A stretch of DNA of 64,000 nucleotides from Thiolinea disciformis DSM 14473 (GCF_000371925.1 NZ_AQVE01000004.1:1-64000); one strand, 5' to 3'; positions 1 through 7,995 are shown, numbered from the stretch's first letter. The notes: generated by a model not told the origin, from the sequence alone. Made by a program: numbers and translations.

Positions 1-143
1 CGGTTGCCCACATTATGATAGTAAAGTTGAAAACTACGTTGGCAATCACGGCAGCGGTAACGCGGTTCACCACTACGCGCATAGCCGTGTTTGTAAATCG
101 ATGCACTTTGACAGTAGCGGCAGTCGACTGGTACGGTGGCCAT
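1..143 (-). CDS. insA: IS1-family InsA-like protein, N-terminal fragment (runs off the window)
   Basis: Minus-strand frame from an ATG at 143, open to the window edge, giving 47 complete residues. The start MATVPVDCRYC is followed by a second pair, YRCRDC, so Cys8, Cys11, Cys31 and Cys34 form the four-cysteine zinc finger typical of InsA, the DNA-binding half of the IS1 transposase, which normally continues by a -1 frameshift into InsB. After the finger comes SFQLYY, matching the (W/F)QL stretch of IS1 InsA. The rest of InsA and all of InsB are outside the window, so whether the element is active is unknown. Confidence 0.75.
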   Translation of the reverse strand, partial: MATVPVDCRYCQSASIYKHGYARSGEPRYRCRDCQRSFQLYYHNVGN

Positions 144-207
144 ACACACCTCTTCCTCAGATCAAATGCCTTTAACGATAAAGCTCCATCAAAGCGTTTT
201 CAACTCC
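1..207 (-). mobile_element. IS1-family insertion sequence, 5' end only
   Basis: The left 207 bases read on the minus strand as the beginning of an IS1-type element: a GGnnnTG-type terminus at about 207, about 60 bases of leader, then an InsA-like zinc-finger ORF that runs off the edge. IS1-family ends commonly begin GGnnnTG, so the terminus at 207 is an inference; the other end and the target duplication lie outside the window. Family assignment rests on the InsA N-terminus, which is clear. Completeness of the copy cannot be judged. Confidence 0.6.
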
Positions 208-237
208 CTTAAATCACGACCAAAAAACGGATGGTGT

Positions 238-267
238 AAAAACTAAAGCCACCGGAAGGTGGCTTTA
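238..267 (-). terminator. Rho-independent terminator of the Kbp-like gene
   Basis: Perfect 10-bp inverted repeat (244-253 and 258-267) around a four-base loop. On the minus strand it is followed directly by GTTTTTA. It lies 12 bases past the stop of the BON-LysM gene, exactly where its terminator should be, and separates that gene from the IS1 element. Confidence 0.85.
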
Positions 268-279
268 GGAGTGAGACTC

Positions 280-738
280 TTATAAGTCTTTCGGAATACG
301 AATTTTCTGACCAGGGAAGATCTTATTTGGATCTTCAATGACTTCGCGATTCGCTTCAAACAAGATCGTGTGTTTTGCGCCATTGCCATAAGCATGTTCA
401 GCAATTTTCCACAAGCTATCGCCTTTTTGGATGATGTAGTAGTTATCATCAGCATCATCAATCACAGCCGCTTGACCCGCAACCGTAACTTCTTCCGCTT
501 TAACCTCTTTCACACCCATAGCATTGCCCGCCATTAAAACGGCTTTCTCCACAGCTGCTGGCGTAGCAGCATCGCCTTTAATCGTAGCCACGCCATCTTT
601 CACTTCTACTTTTAAGTTAGAGACGCCAGGGTTATTGGTATTAATATGTTCTTGTAGTTTCTCAGATTGTTGTTCTGGTGGATCATCTTTGCCAAATAAT
701 TTTTTACCGATGTTTGCTGCAAAGCTAAACAGTCCCAT
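280..738 (-). CDS. kbp: BON and LysM domain protein, Kbp (YgaU)-like
   Basis: A 152-residue protein with the Kbp/YgaU layout: an N-terminal MGLFSF leader, a BON domain (about residues 22-90) and a C-terminal LysM domain (about 98-148, with YIIQKGDSLWKIAEHAYG near its start). E. coli Kbp, of almost the same length, is a soluble potassium-binding protein; LysM modules bind peptidoglycan-type glycans. There is no signal peptide, which fits Kbp. An AGGAG ribosome-binding site precedes the ATG. A strong terminator follows, so it is probably a single-gene unit. Family assignment is firm; potassium binding in this organism is inferred from the family. Confidence 0.88.
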   Translation of the reverse strand: MGLFSFAANIGKKLFGKDDPPEQQSEKLQEHINTNNPGVSNLKVEVKDGVATIKGDAATPAAVEKAVLMAGNAMGVKEVKAEEVTVAGQAAVIDDADDNYYIIQKGDSLWKIAEHAYGNGAKHTILFEANREVIEDPNKIFPGQKIRIPKDL

Positions 739-873
739 TGCAATCTCCTCTTAAGCTAAAAAATATTTGCCTCAAAAACTGCGGCAACTTAGTAGTTGAT
801 TATAGTCGATCCATCAGATTTTGGTGACTACTACTCGCTACTAAGTCTGCCACACTTGGGCGAATGTTCAAGC

Positions 874-1701
874 TTAAGTCAAAAAAGTCCCATATTTAAC
901 CAAGCGATCCTGCCAATAAGACTTACGCAGATCGTCAAGACGGACTTTACGGCTTCCCGTGGCTGCATGAATCATTTTGCCATCACCGACATATATCCCT
1001 ACATGGTTTACGGTCTTGCCGCTAGTCCGGAAGAAAATCATATCACCGGGCTTTAAGTCTTGACGGCGGATGGTGCGGCTAGCTTGGCTTTGTTCCCGTG
1101 CCGTACGTGGAATTTGCATATGAGCATTTCTGTGCGTGTATTTGGTTAGACCGCTACAATCGAAACCTTCGCGAGGTGAGTTGCCACCCCAGACGTAAGT
1201 TGTCCCTAATGCTTGATAAGCGGCTTGTACTAAAGCCATGCGTTCAGTGGATATACGGGCGCGTTGTTGCGGCTGGGCTTGGCGCGGTGGCATGACCTGT
1301 TGGGTGTAGCGCATAGCAGGCACCATGGCGACAGGGCGACGTTGTTGTCCCTGATTCGGTATCCCCCAATGTGGCTCATTTTGATAACGTTGCATCTGTT
1401 GATGCGCTTGTGGAGGTTGATAAGGTTGGATGTCAGGTGGGAGATTGACATCTTGCCGGTATGCATATTGTATTGGTTGCTGATAATTATTGCGCCTTGG
1501 TGCAGCTTGATAGTTTGCATGTTGAACGCGTACTCGCTGTTGTTGGTAAGGGTTCGCGGCTGGATAGCGAGGCGTGTGCGGTGCCGCTTGCTGATAATCG
1601 TCTGGGTAATAATCATTGGGTTCGGCACTGACTGTAGTGGCACTGACACTGCCAAGTGCTAATACAGCACCTTTAAGCCAGTTAGTAGTTATATAGCCCA
1701 T
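874..1701 (-). CDS. Secreted NlpC/P60 cell-wall hydrolase with Gln/Pro/Tyr-rich linker
   Basis: 275 residues: an N-terminal signal sequence (about 1-26, ending TVSA), a low-complexity Gln/Pro/Tyr/Arg-rich linker (about 30-148), then an NlpC/P60 domain (about 152-275). The catalytic Cys182 lies in GFDCSGL, His233 in NHVGIYVGDG and the third polar residue is His245 in MIHAA. NlpC/P60 enzymes cut peptide bonds in peptidoglycan stems, usually gamma-D-Glu-diaminopimelate, in the periplasm. The long linker is unusually rich in Gln and Tyr and may reach or associate with the wall. It stands alone between the Kbp-like gene and the DsrC-family gene. Confidence 0.85.
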   Translation of the reverse strand: MGYITTNWLKGAVLALGSVSATTVSAEPNDYYPDDYQQAAPHTPRYPAANPYQQQRVRVQHANYQAAPRRNNYQQPIQYAYRQDVNLPPDIQPYQPPQAHQQMQRYQNEPHWGIPNQGQQRRPVAMVPAMRYTQQVMPPRQAQPQQRARISTERMALVQAAYQALGTTYVWGGNSPREGFDCSGLTKYTHRNAHMQIPRTAREQSQASRTIRRQDLKPGDMIFFRTSGKTVNHVGIYVGDGKMIHAATGSRKVRLDDLRKSYWQDRLVKYGTFLT

Positions 1702-1822
1702 TGTCTAGTCCTATTCGCTTATTTTTAGATTAGGGAATCAGTTATTTTTATTATTGTGCCCTATATAAAACGCAATTTAGCTTAATGCAAGAATAAGCTG
1801 ATTAAATGAAAAACTTGGGCAT

Positions 1823-1847
1823 AAAAAAACCAGCAATAAGCTGGTTT
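1823..1847 (-). terminator. Rho-independent terminator of the DsrC-family gene
   Basis: 8-bp perfect stem (1827-1834 with 1840-1847), five-base loop, followed on the minus strand by a run of seven T. It lies about 70 bases beyond the stop of the DsrC-family gene and upstream of the NlpC/P60 gene, so it isolates the two. Confidence 0.8.
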
Positions 1848-1918
1848 AATAGAAAACCGTTGTATTTTTACATCAGTGTCACAGTAGTATTAGTACCGAT
1901 CACTTAACATTAATGTTA

Positions 1919-2287
1919 TTAAAAGCGAGTGCCAGAACTACAATCTTCTTGGTAAAGCAGTGGTGGCAAATTCGCAATTTCATGAATAGTGCAAAGCGGG
2001 CCTTCTGGGAACAGTTTGTATAAGTGTTTGCGCCCGCCTTGTTCAGCAAATTCTTGGCACATCAAGGTTGCCAACGCACGTGCATTTTCACAGTCATCGC
2101 AGTGTTCATAAAAATCTAGAATAAATTCAATGACATTCCAATGATCTTGCGTGAGTTGAATACCGCGATGGTTAGCACGTTGCTTAATCAAAGCATAGTT
2201 CACGGGGGTTTTTAAATTAGGTAAAGGCGGGCGCATCATCGGTTCTGCGCGTGGGAACATTTCATCAATCGTGGCTGCATGTAACAT
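1919..2287 (-). CDS. TusE/DsrC/DsvC-family sulfur-relay protein, variant C-terminus
   Basis: 122 residues. The central region resembles DsrC: RGIQLTQDHWNVIEFILDFYE (about 41-61), then GGRKHLYKLFPEGP (84-97). DsrC and TusE carry persulfide sulfur on conserved C-terminal cysteines for sulfur oxidation or tRNA thiolation. Here the penultimate Cys of DsrC/TusE is absent; the C-terminal cysteines are Cys99 and Cys116, with Cys63, Cys66 and Cys77 further upstream. It is therefore a divergent paralogue, probably a sulfur or thiol-linked carrier or regulator rather than canonical DsrC. No dsr genes are adjacent. A terminator follows, suggesting a monocistronic gene. Confidence 0.75.
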   Translation of the reverse strand: MLHAATIDEMFPRAEPMMRPPLPNLKTPVNYALIKQRANHRGIQLTQDHWNVIEFILDFYEHCDDCENARALATLMCQEFAEQGGRKHLYKLFPEGPLCTIHEIANLPPLLYQEDCSSGTRF

Positions 2288-2322
2288 AGCAAATACCTCA
2301 TCAAACTTTATTTAGTGTTGCT

Positions 2323-2342
2323 CATATCTCCAAGGGGATATG
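2323..2342. promoter_or_regulatory. Imperfect palindrome in a divergent intergenic region (possible operator)
   Basis: 20-base near-palindrome, CATATCTCC-AA-GGGGATATG, with one mismatch across 9-bp arms. It sits 36 bases from the start of the DsrC-family gene and about 200 bases before the coiled-coil gene. Position and symmetry suit a dimeric regulator, but no regulator gene is nearby and no clear promoter was located. Confidence 0.3.
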
Positions 2343-2538
2343 TATTGATGCGATTATATCTAAAAGGTAATAGTAAGACTAGCTATCTCTGGCTTTTTCA
2401 AAGAGATATACGCGGTGTATCAAGTGCATGGCGAAAAAGAAGTAGGTATGACAAAATCTGTGCCACACTTCTTGACGAGCTGTCTGAGAGTTTGGGCTAG
2501 CTTAGCTTCAGTACCGCGATTTTTATTCGCTAACGAGA

Positions 2539-4869
2539 ATGGATGGCAACATGGATGACAAGACAACTGAGATATACAAAAAATTAGATACTAATGTATA
2601 TCTAACTGCTACGGATAAGCAGAATCTGAAAACGTTGTTGACGAGCTATCAGGAGCGTTTAACCGAGCGCGAGAGTTATTTGCAAGGTATTACCAGTGCA
2701 CTCATTGAGAAAGATGGGCATGTACGGGTACGGGATGCGCGCATTGATGAGCGTGACGTGCGTCTTGAAAAATTAGGGCGTTTGCTATTAGAGAAAGATG
2801 AATTATTAGCGCGTCAGGAACGCGATTTAGCCGGTAAGGAAGAGTTATTACAGCAGCGCGATAAACTGTTAAGTGAAAAAGAGGGGCTGATAGCGCAACG
2901 TGATCAGACTTTGCAAGGGCGGGAAGAGCGCTTGCGGGTGCTAGAAAATAAAATCTTAAGCTATGAAAAGTTAATTCAGGAAAAGCAAACGCTCATTGAG
3001 CAACGCGATCGCGCGATGGAGGATAAAGACCGATCCTTATTGCGCTTTGACCAAGCCTTGCAATCGAAAGATAAGTTATTGCAAAGTCGCGATGAGACCC
3101 TTGCCAAGAAAGATCAGCAACTACTCGAGCATAATCAATTACTCCAAGAGCGTAACCGCCAGACCTTGGAGCACGAAAATCTTCTCAAAGAACGCGATCA
3201 TCAATTAGCCAAACGTGATCAACATTTGATGGAGCGTGATCGGCATGTCGCCGAGCGTGATTTGCGGGTTGAGGAAATCCAAAAGCAAATTGCTGAGCGT
3301 AATCAAGCGTTAGCGTCGCATGAGATGCAAGTACAAGCGCGTGAAGGTTTATTAGCCGACAAAGAAAAGCTGATTTCAGAGCGTGATCAGCGGGTAGTGA
3401 CCCAGCAAAAGCATATTGAGGCACGTGATTTAACAGTTTACGACCGTGATAAGCAAATTAAGGAGCGCGATGCGCAAATCCAAGAGCGTGATCGAACTAT
3501 CGCAGAGCGTGATCAAGCCATTCAAACACGCGATGAGAAAACCTATCAGCATTTAGCGTCGATTGAGTCCTTAGAAAATCACATCAAAGAGCGTGATGCG
3601 CATCTTGCCGAACGCGACAATCAACTGAATTTACGCAATCAACGCATTCAGAAAACGGATGAGGAAGTAGCAGCACGTGATCAGTCGATTCGTCAGCGCG
3701 ATAAAAGTGTGCAAGAACGCGATACGATTATTCAAGCACGCGACCAATCACTCAAAGAGCGCGATGCCAGTATTCAAGCCCGTGATAAACGTGTTAGTGA
3801 GCAAGCGTCTCAATTAAGCGAGCGTGATCAGCAATTACAGCAACGTGACCAACAATTGCAAACGCGTGATACTGTTATCAGTGAGCGCGATAAGCATATT
3901 CAAGAGCGTGATCAATCTTTAGAGCGTCTTAGCACACAATTACAAATGCGCGAAGTCACTTTGACTGAACGTGATAAGCGTTTAGGTGAGCGCGATCAAA
4001 GTTTAGTAGAGCGCGATAATGCTATCCAGACCCGTGATGCGAGCCTGCAAGCGCGTGATGCCACGATTCAGCAAAAAGATCAGGCACTGACAGAACGGGA
4101 TCAGCAGCTTGAACAATTAAATGCCCATTTGCGTGATCGGGAAAAAACCTTAGGTGAACGCGATACAGAGCTGCAAGCACGGGATAGCCATGTACGCTTA
4201 TTGCAAGAAGAAATACGTAAGCGTGATCAAAGTTTGGCAGAGCGCGAAGTCCAATTACAATTGCGCGATCAAGCGATTCAAGATCGGGATGAGATGTTAC
4301 AGGTGCGTGATCAAGCCTTGGCGGAGCGCGATACCACCATTACCCAGCGCGATAGTGAGTTGGCGCAACGGAATCAAGATTTGCAACGCCAAGAGCAGAT
4401 TGTCAAAGAGCGTGACGCAACTGTTGCGGAACGTGATCAATTAATGACACAGCGTGATGAGCAATTAGCCGAGCGAGATCGTCAAATCGCTGCGCGTGAA
4501 GTGGAAATTCGTGAGCGTGATCAAGCGATTAAATTACGCGATGCAGCACTCCAAGATCGCGATGAAACCATTATTGCGAAAGAAGCCCATATCCGACGTC
4601 GTGACGATAAGATTCAGGAACTAAGCTTATATATTCAGCACTTGGATGCGGAAATTAAGACCTTACGTGAGCATATGACCGTTCGTGATGAGCAAGTACG
4701 TCAGCGTGATTTGATTATTACCCATCGTGATCGCCAGCTCGACAAGCTTGACACCAGTGTAAGCAAATATGCGAATGGTGCACAGGGCTTATTCATGAAG
4801 GGCACCATTACCGGCTTAGTGAGTAGCTTCTTGTTTTTCTTGGGCTTAAAGTTACTGGATCTGGTCTAA
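2539..4869 (+). CDS. Giant heptad-repeat coiled-coil protein with C-terminal membrane anchor
   Basis: 776 residues, almost all one repeat: several dozen copies of a seven-residue unit of the type (A/Q/E)ERDxx(L/I), at about 21 bases per unit with gagcgtgat-like codons. The pattern runs from about residue 30 to 730 and predicts an unbroken charged coiled-coil rod. The last 25 residues or so (GLFMKGTITGLVSSFLFFLG and onward) form a hydrophobic segment ending at the stop, so the rod is probably tail-anchored in the inner membrane. There is no signal peptide, enzyme motif or known family signature. A second in-frame ATG at 2551 is an equally possible start. A structural, scaffold or spacer role is inference only. 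Convergent with the oxidase operon, 11 bases away. Confidence 0.8.
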   Translation: MDGNMDDKTTEIYKKLDTNVYLTATDKQNLKTLLTSYQERLTERESYLQGITSALIEKDGHVRVRDARIDERDVRLEKLGRLLLEKDELLARQERDLAGKEELLQQRDKLLSEKEGLIAQRDQTLQGREERLRVLENKILSYEKLIQEKQTLIEQRDRAMEDKDRSLLRFDQALQSKDKLLQSRDETLAKKDQQLLEHNQLLQERNRQTLEHENLLKERDHQLAKRDQHLMERDRHVAERDLRVEEIQKQIAERNQALASHEMQVQAREGLLADKEKLISERDQRVVTQQKHIEARDLTVYDRDKQIKERDAQIQERDRTIAERDQAIQTRDEKTYQHLASIESLENHIKERDAHLAERDNQLNLRNQRIQKTDEEVAARDQSIRQRDKSVQERDTIIQARDQSLKERDASIQARDKRVSEQASQLSERDQQLQQRDQQLQTRDTVISERDKHIQERDQSLERLSTQLQMREVTLTERDKRLGERDQSLVERDNAIQTRDASLQARDATIQQKDQALTERDQQLEQLNAHLRDREKTLGERDTELQARDSHVRLLQEEIRKRDQSLAEREVQLQLRDQAIQDRDEMLQVRDQALAERDTTITQRDSELAQRNQDLQRQEQIVKERDATVAERDQLMTQRDEQLAERDRQIAAREVEIRERDQAIKLRDAALQDRDETIIAKEAHIRRRDDKIQELSLYIQHLDAEIKTLREHMTVRDEQVRQRDLIITHRDRQLDKLDTSVSKYANGAQGLFMKGTITGLVSSFLFFLGLKLLDLV

Positions 4870-4880
4870 TTCAGGCTGCT

Positions 4881-5492
4881 TTACCCAATATGTGACAATC
4901 TGAGTAATTTAGTCAGATCTTTCATCATGAGTTTCGGCGCTAAAGCTGGGTTGAAGCTCATGATTAAATTCCCCAAGGGATCTACTAAATAAACGGTGTT
5001 GGCGGGTGCTGTGCTAGTGTGACGGATTTGTGCAGCTAAATCTTGTGAGCCATGACTGATTAAAATCGTCATATCCGGATGAGATTCCCACATTTTACTG
5101 TCTGCTTTGGCGATTTCAGGCGTTTTTACCACCGCCACACGTTGTACTCGATCCATATCTTTGCCTAAAGCAATGCGTATTTGGCGCGTATTATATAAGC
5201 TCTTACTACAGGCCTCGTCACAGGGCGCATCGAGTAAATGCACCAAAGTCCATTTAGTTTCTAAATTGCCCAAAGTCCATATTTGGTCGGTCAAGGTGGC
5301 TTGTTCGAATGCTGCTAAACGTCGGGCGGGCGTTATGAGGTCACCGTTGTTCGTACCAGCGTCGGGTAAAAAGGTGGGTGGAGCGGCTTTATACCAAACT
5401 GTTGCAATGAAGAGTGGCAGAAAGAACAAGGCAATAATGAGGATAAGCTTTTTCTGGCTAGCGTTGAGTGTTGAAGCTTGTTTTTCTGCCAT
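4881..5492 (-). CDS. Membrane-anchored Sco-like cytochrome oxidase assembly protein
   Basis: 203 residues: short cytoplasmic N-terminus, one membrane segment (about 16-34), then a thioredoxin-like periplasmic domain. Cys91 and Cys95 form a CxxxC pair (CDEAC) and His158 precedes YLVDPLGN, which matches the Cys/Cys/His copper site and fold of Sco proteins. Sco proteins deliver or reduce copper for the CuA site of cytochrome oxidase. It is the last gene of the cox operon, three bases after SURF1, which supports the assembly role. The Pro after the second Cys of classical Sco is missing, so it is a divergent member; copper binding is inferred. Confidence 0.75.
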   Translation of the reverse strand: MAEKQASTLNASQKKLILIIALFFLPLFIATVWYKAAPPTFLPDAGTNNGDLITPARRLAAFEQATLTDQIWTLGNLETKWTLVHLLDAPCDEACSKSLYNTRQIRIALGKDMDRVQRVAVVKTPEIAKADSKMWESHPDMTILISHGSQDLAAQIRHTSTAPANTVYLVDPLGNLIMSFNPALAPKLMMKDLTKLLRLSHIG

Positions 5493-5495
5493 TGC

Positions 5496-6179
5496 TTAAG
5501 CATCCAAGAAATGTTGACGGGCTTTAAAGCCTAACACAAACAAGGCTAAAGCCAAGCCAAACCATTGTAACGCATAGGCATAATGACGTTCTGGGGTCAT
5601 CACGATGGGCTGCCAGATCCGAATTAGGCTATTAGGATGATTTTGATCCAGAACCAGCATTAAAGGTGAAAGTGGTGTTTGTAATTCCGCACTGAGCGCA
5701 GGCATATCGAGATACAATACGGTTTTAGGCCAAGTGTTTTGAGGCGTAAGTGTCTCACCTAAATGGAAGCCTTTTTTCGGCGCATATAAGATTCCGTGAG
5801 GCTCAAGGCTAGTGGGTAAGTTGGCTAAGGGCTTATGATCTTGCTGTGCCATCCAACCGCGATTAATCACTACTGTTTGACCACTAATGAGGCGAAAAGG
5901 GACTAAGACTTCATAACCAATTTGATTCTGATGGCTACGGTTTGCCAATAGGAATGAATGCTCATTCAACCAGTGCCCTTTTAGTTGTGCGGTTTGGTAA
6001 AGGAGTGGGCTAAAATCGTTAGGAATCTCACTAAGAGACTGATACGCTGAGCGTTGTTTGGCTTGTGTTTGAATGGTGGCTTTGGTGAAGCCGCGTTGCA
6101 ACTGCCATACACTCAACGTTAGTAACAGCACCAACAGCACGCTAAATACGCTTAAGGCTATCAGCTTTTTTACACGCAC
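5496..6179 (-). CDS. SURF1-family cytochrome oxidase biogenesis protein
   Basis: 227 residues with the SURF1 layout: an N-terminal membrane segment (about 4-24) followed by WQLQRG, a periplasmic domain with INRGWM near the middle, and a C-terminal membrane segment (about 200-220, after YALQWFGLA). SURF1 proteins help insert heme a into subunit I of aa3 oxidases. The start is GTG; no better in-frame start lies upstream. Its start is only 15 bases from that of the opposing DUF2909 gene. It is part of the cox operon and is followed at once by the Sco-like gene. Confidence 0.9.
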   Translation of the reverse strand: MRVKKLIALSVFSVLLVLLLTLSVWQLQRGFTKATIQTQAKQRSAYQSLSEIPNDFSPLLYQTAQLKGHWLNEHSFLLANRSHQNQIGYEVLVPFRLISGQTVVINRGWMAQQDHKPLANLPTSLEPHGILYAPKKGFHLGETLTPQNTWPKTVLYLDMPALSAELQTPLSPLMLVLDQNHPNSLIRIWQPIVMTPERHYAYALQWFGLALALFVLGFKARQHFLDA

Positions 6180-6194
6180 GCGCGGAGTTCGCCC

Positions 6195-6446
6195 ATGTTG
6201 TTATTCAAGTTAATTATTGTCTTACTACTCATTTTTGTAGTCGTTACCTTATTCACGGCGTTATATCAGCTTAATACTAGCACTAATGATTCACATAAAG
6301 TGGTAAAAACCTTGAGTGTGCGCATTGGAATGTCTTTGCTTATTTTCGTTTTATTATGGATTGGGTCGTATTTTGGCTTGCTGAAGCCGCATGGGTTATA
6401 TGAAGGAAAGGGGGCTACGACACAAACTAGCCCCCAACACAATTAA
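6195..6446 (+). CDS. DUF2909-type twin-transmembrane protein, antisense within the cox operon
   Basis: 83 residues, two hydrophobic segments (about 3-25 and 47-65) separated by a short polar hairpin and followed by a polar tail. The pattern fits the small DUF2909 proteins found beside cox genes. It is on the plus strand between ctaE (overlapping 4 bases, convergent) and SURF1 (15 bases, divergent), so the cox mRNA must cross it antisense. Its location suggests a link to oxidase assembly, but no function is established. Confidence 0.75.
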   Translation: MLLFKLIIVLLLIFVVVTLFTALYQLNTSTNDSHKVVKTLSVRIGMSLLIFVLLWIGSYFGLLKPHGLYEGKGATTQTSPQHN

Positions 6447-7318
6447 AGCCAGTAAACAAACACAAACAAAATTAACCACACTACATCGACAAAGTGCCAA
6501 TACCACGCGGCGGCCTCAAAGCCAAAATGATTGCTGGCGGTGAAGTGACCTTTCATCGAGCGCACCAGAATGACGGTCAACATAATTGCACCCAAGGTGA
6601 CATGCATCCCATGGAAGCCAGTCAGTAGGTAGAAGGTCGAACCGTAGATGCCACTTTTTAGCGTCAGATTCATTTCATGATAAGCGTGGGAATATTCAAT
6701 CATTTGTAAGCCAACGAACAAAAAGCCCAAGGCTACAGTCATGGCTAAGCCATAAATCAAGTTCTGACGATTGCCGATTTTTAAGGAATGGTGCGCCCAC
6801 GTTACCGTGACACCTGAGGTTAATAAGATAATCGTATTGAGGGTGGGTAGACCCCACGCAGGCATGGCTTCAAATGAACCGCCCACATTCGCAGGGCCAT
6901 TGGTAGGCCAAACTGCGCTAAAACTATTCCACAGCCATTCGTGAGTATTCGCCTCTTCACCGGCTCCACCGAGCCAAGGCACAGAGAGATGGCGTGCATA
7001 AAATAAAGCCCCAAAAAAGGCAGCAAAAAACATCACTTCCGAAAAGATAAACCAACTCATACCAATACGAAACGAGCGGTCTTCCCAACGGGTATAAGTG
7101 CGGCTTTCACTTTCACGGATAACCTCACCAAACCAGCCATAGAGCATATAAATAAGCGTAGCAATCCCCATAAACAAAAGGATGGTACCGCCTTGTTGAT
7201 TAAGCATACGGATAATGCCTAGCACTAATAAGGCTAAGCCTACTGAGCCTATAAACGGCCAAATCGTCGAGCTGGGCACATAATAGTGCTGCGTGGTTGC
7301 GTGCTGTGTATTAGCCAT
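6443..7318 (-). CDS. ctaE: Cytochrome c oxidase subunit III
   Basis: 291 residues with the seven-helix pattern of COX3. Recognisable stretches include FRIGMSWFIFSEVMFFAAFFGA near residue 85-105 and, at the C-terminus, GFHGMHVTLGAI and FEAAAWYWHFVDVVWL, which carry the conserved polar residues of this subunit. Subunit III stabilises subunit I and its proton uptake. It is preceded by an AAGGAGG ribosome-binding site and follows ctaG by 36 bases. The stop overlaps the opposing DUF2909 gene by four bases. Confidence 0.97.
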   Translation of the reverse strand: MANTQHATTQHYYVPSSTIWPFIGSVGLALLVLGIIRMLNQQGGTILLFMGIATLIYMLYGWFGEVIRESESRTYTRWEDRSFRIGMSWFIFSEVMFFAAFFGALFYARHLSVPWLGGAGEEANTHEWLWNSFSAVWPTNGPANVGGSFEAMPAWGLPTLNTIILLTSGVTVTWAHHSLKIGNRQNLIYGLAMTVALGFLFVGLQMIEYSHAYHEMNLTLKSGIYGSTFYLLTGFHGMHVTLGAIMLTVILVRSMKGHFTASNHFGFEAAAWYWHFVDVVWLILFVFVYWL

Positions 7319-7354
7319 AGGCTGCGCCTCCTTGGGTAAATCCTGTTGTTTTCT

Positions 7355-7876
7355 TTAAGGCTTTGTAAATAAGGTGTAAGACAAAGTAATCGTATCCACA
7401 TCGTTGGGAACCGCATTATCAACCACAAAGGTCACCGGCATTTCGCGCGTTTCAAGGGCTTTAAATGCTTGTTCGGTAAAGCAAAAACATTCGGTTTTCT
7501 TAAAATGTGATGCTGCAGTGATAGGGGCAACACTCGGGATAGACTGGCTTACCAAGTCCTTATTCAGCTTATTGGTCGCGAAAAAGGTAGTGGTATACGT
7601 CTCGCCCGGATGAATCATCATCGAGGGTTGCGCAGGGTGAAAATCCCATGGGCCTTCATTATTGACACTGGAAGTAAACTCGACTTTGATGCTACGTGTT
7701 TTATCAATATTTAGTTGATTGGCTTCAGCGCTAGAAATCGCACCTGTTTTGCCATTTAAGCCAGTGACTTCACAAAACACGTTATACAAAGGAACCATCG
7801 CATAACCAAAACCAAACATAGCAATGGGAATTAAGAAAAGTTTAGTCACTAAAGGTGCTAAGCGTTGCTTACTCAA
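7355..7876 (-). CDS. ctaG: Cytochrome c oxidase assembly protein CtaG (Cox11)
   Basis: 173 residues: N-terminal membrane segment (about 14-32) and a periplasmic immunoglobulin-like domain containing the copper-binding CFCF motif (KKTECFCFTEQ, about 127-137), the Cox11 signature for building CuB in subunit I. The membrane segment is followed by VPLYNVFCEVTG, also typical of Cox11. The start is TTG at 7876, chosen because a GGAGGAG site lies seven bases upstream inside the end of the preceding small ORF; the two genes are probably translationally coupled. Confidence 0.95.
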   Translation of the reverse strand: MSKQRLAPLVTKLFLIPIAMFGFGYAMVPLYNVFCEVTGLNGKTGAISSAEANQLNIDKTRSIKVEFTSSVNNEGPWDFHPAQPSMMIHPGETYTTTFFATNKLNKDLVSQSIPSVAPITAASHFKKTECFCFTEQAFKALETREMPVTFVVDNAVPNDVDTITLSYTLFTKP

Positions 7877-7878
7877 GG

Positions 7879-7995
7879 TTAGGCTCCTCCTTTTTGCAAC
7901 ACGCTATAAACAAAGAGGATGAGAATAACGATGACCAGCAGCACTAAAGCTATGACCGTGCGGCGAATGCTTTTATCTCGTTGTTCACTGGTCAT
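7879..7995 (-). CDS. 38-residue membrane peptide between ctaD and ctaG (putative oxidase assembly protein)
   Basis: An ATG at 7995 opens a 38-codon frame: a basic N-terminus (TSEQRDKSIRRT), one hydrophobic segment (about 14-33) and KGGA at the end. It fills the 130-base gap between ctaD (11 bases) and ctaG (2 bases), and its last codons contain the ribosome-binding site of ctaG. Small single-helix peptides at this position occur in many proteobacterial cox operons and are annotated as small cytochrome oxidase assembly proteins. The tight spacing and clean hydrophobic profile make it a likely real gene; its function is inferred from position. Confidence 0.75.
   Translation of the reverse strand: MTSEQRDKSIRRTVIALVLLVIVILILFVYSVLQKGGA

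Noticed and set aside
1264-1662. Plus-strand open frame opposite the NlpC/P60 gene
   Set aside because: No ribosome-binding site or domain; the open frame arises from the Gln-rich linker codons on the other strand.
2315-2500. 61-codon plus-strand frame in the gap before the coiled-coil gene
   Set aside because: No ribosome-binding site, no family resemblance and an arbitrary composition; kept as intergenic.
2600-4700. Dense 21-base DNA periodicity that could look like a tandem repeat or CRISPR-like array
   Set aside because: The repeat is in frame and codes a heptad; units are not identical and there are no constant-length unique spacers, so it is a coding repeat.
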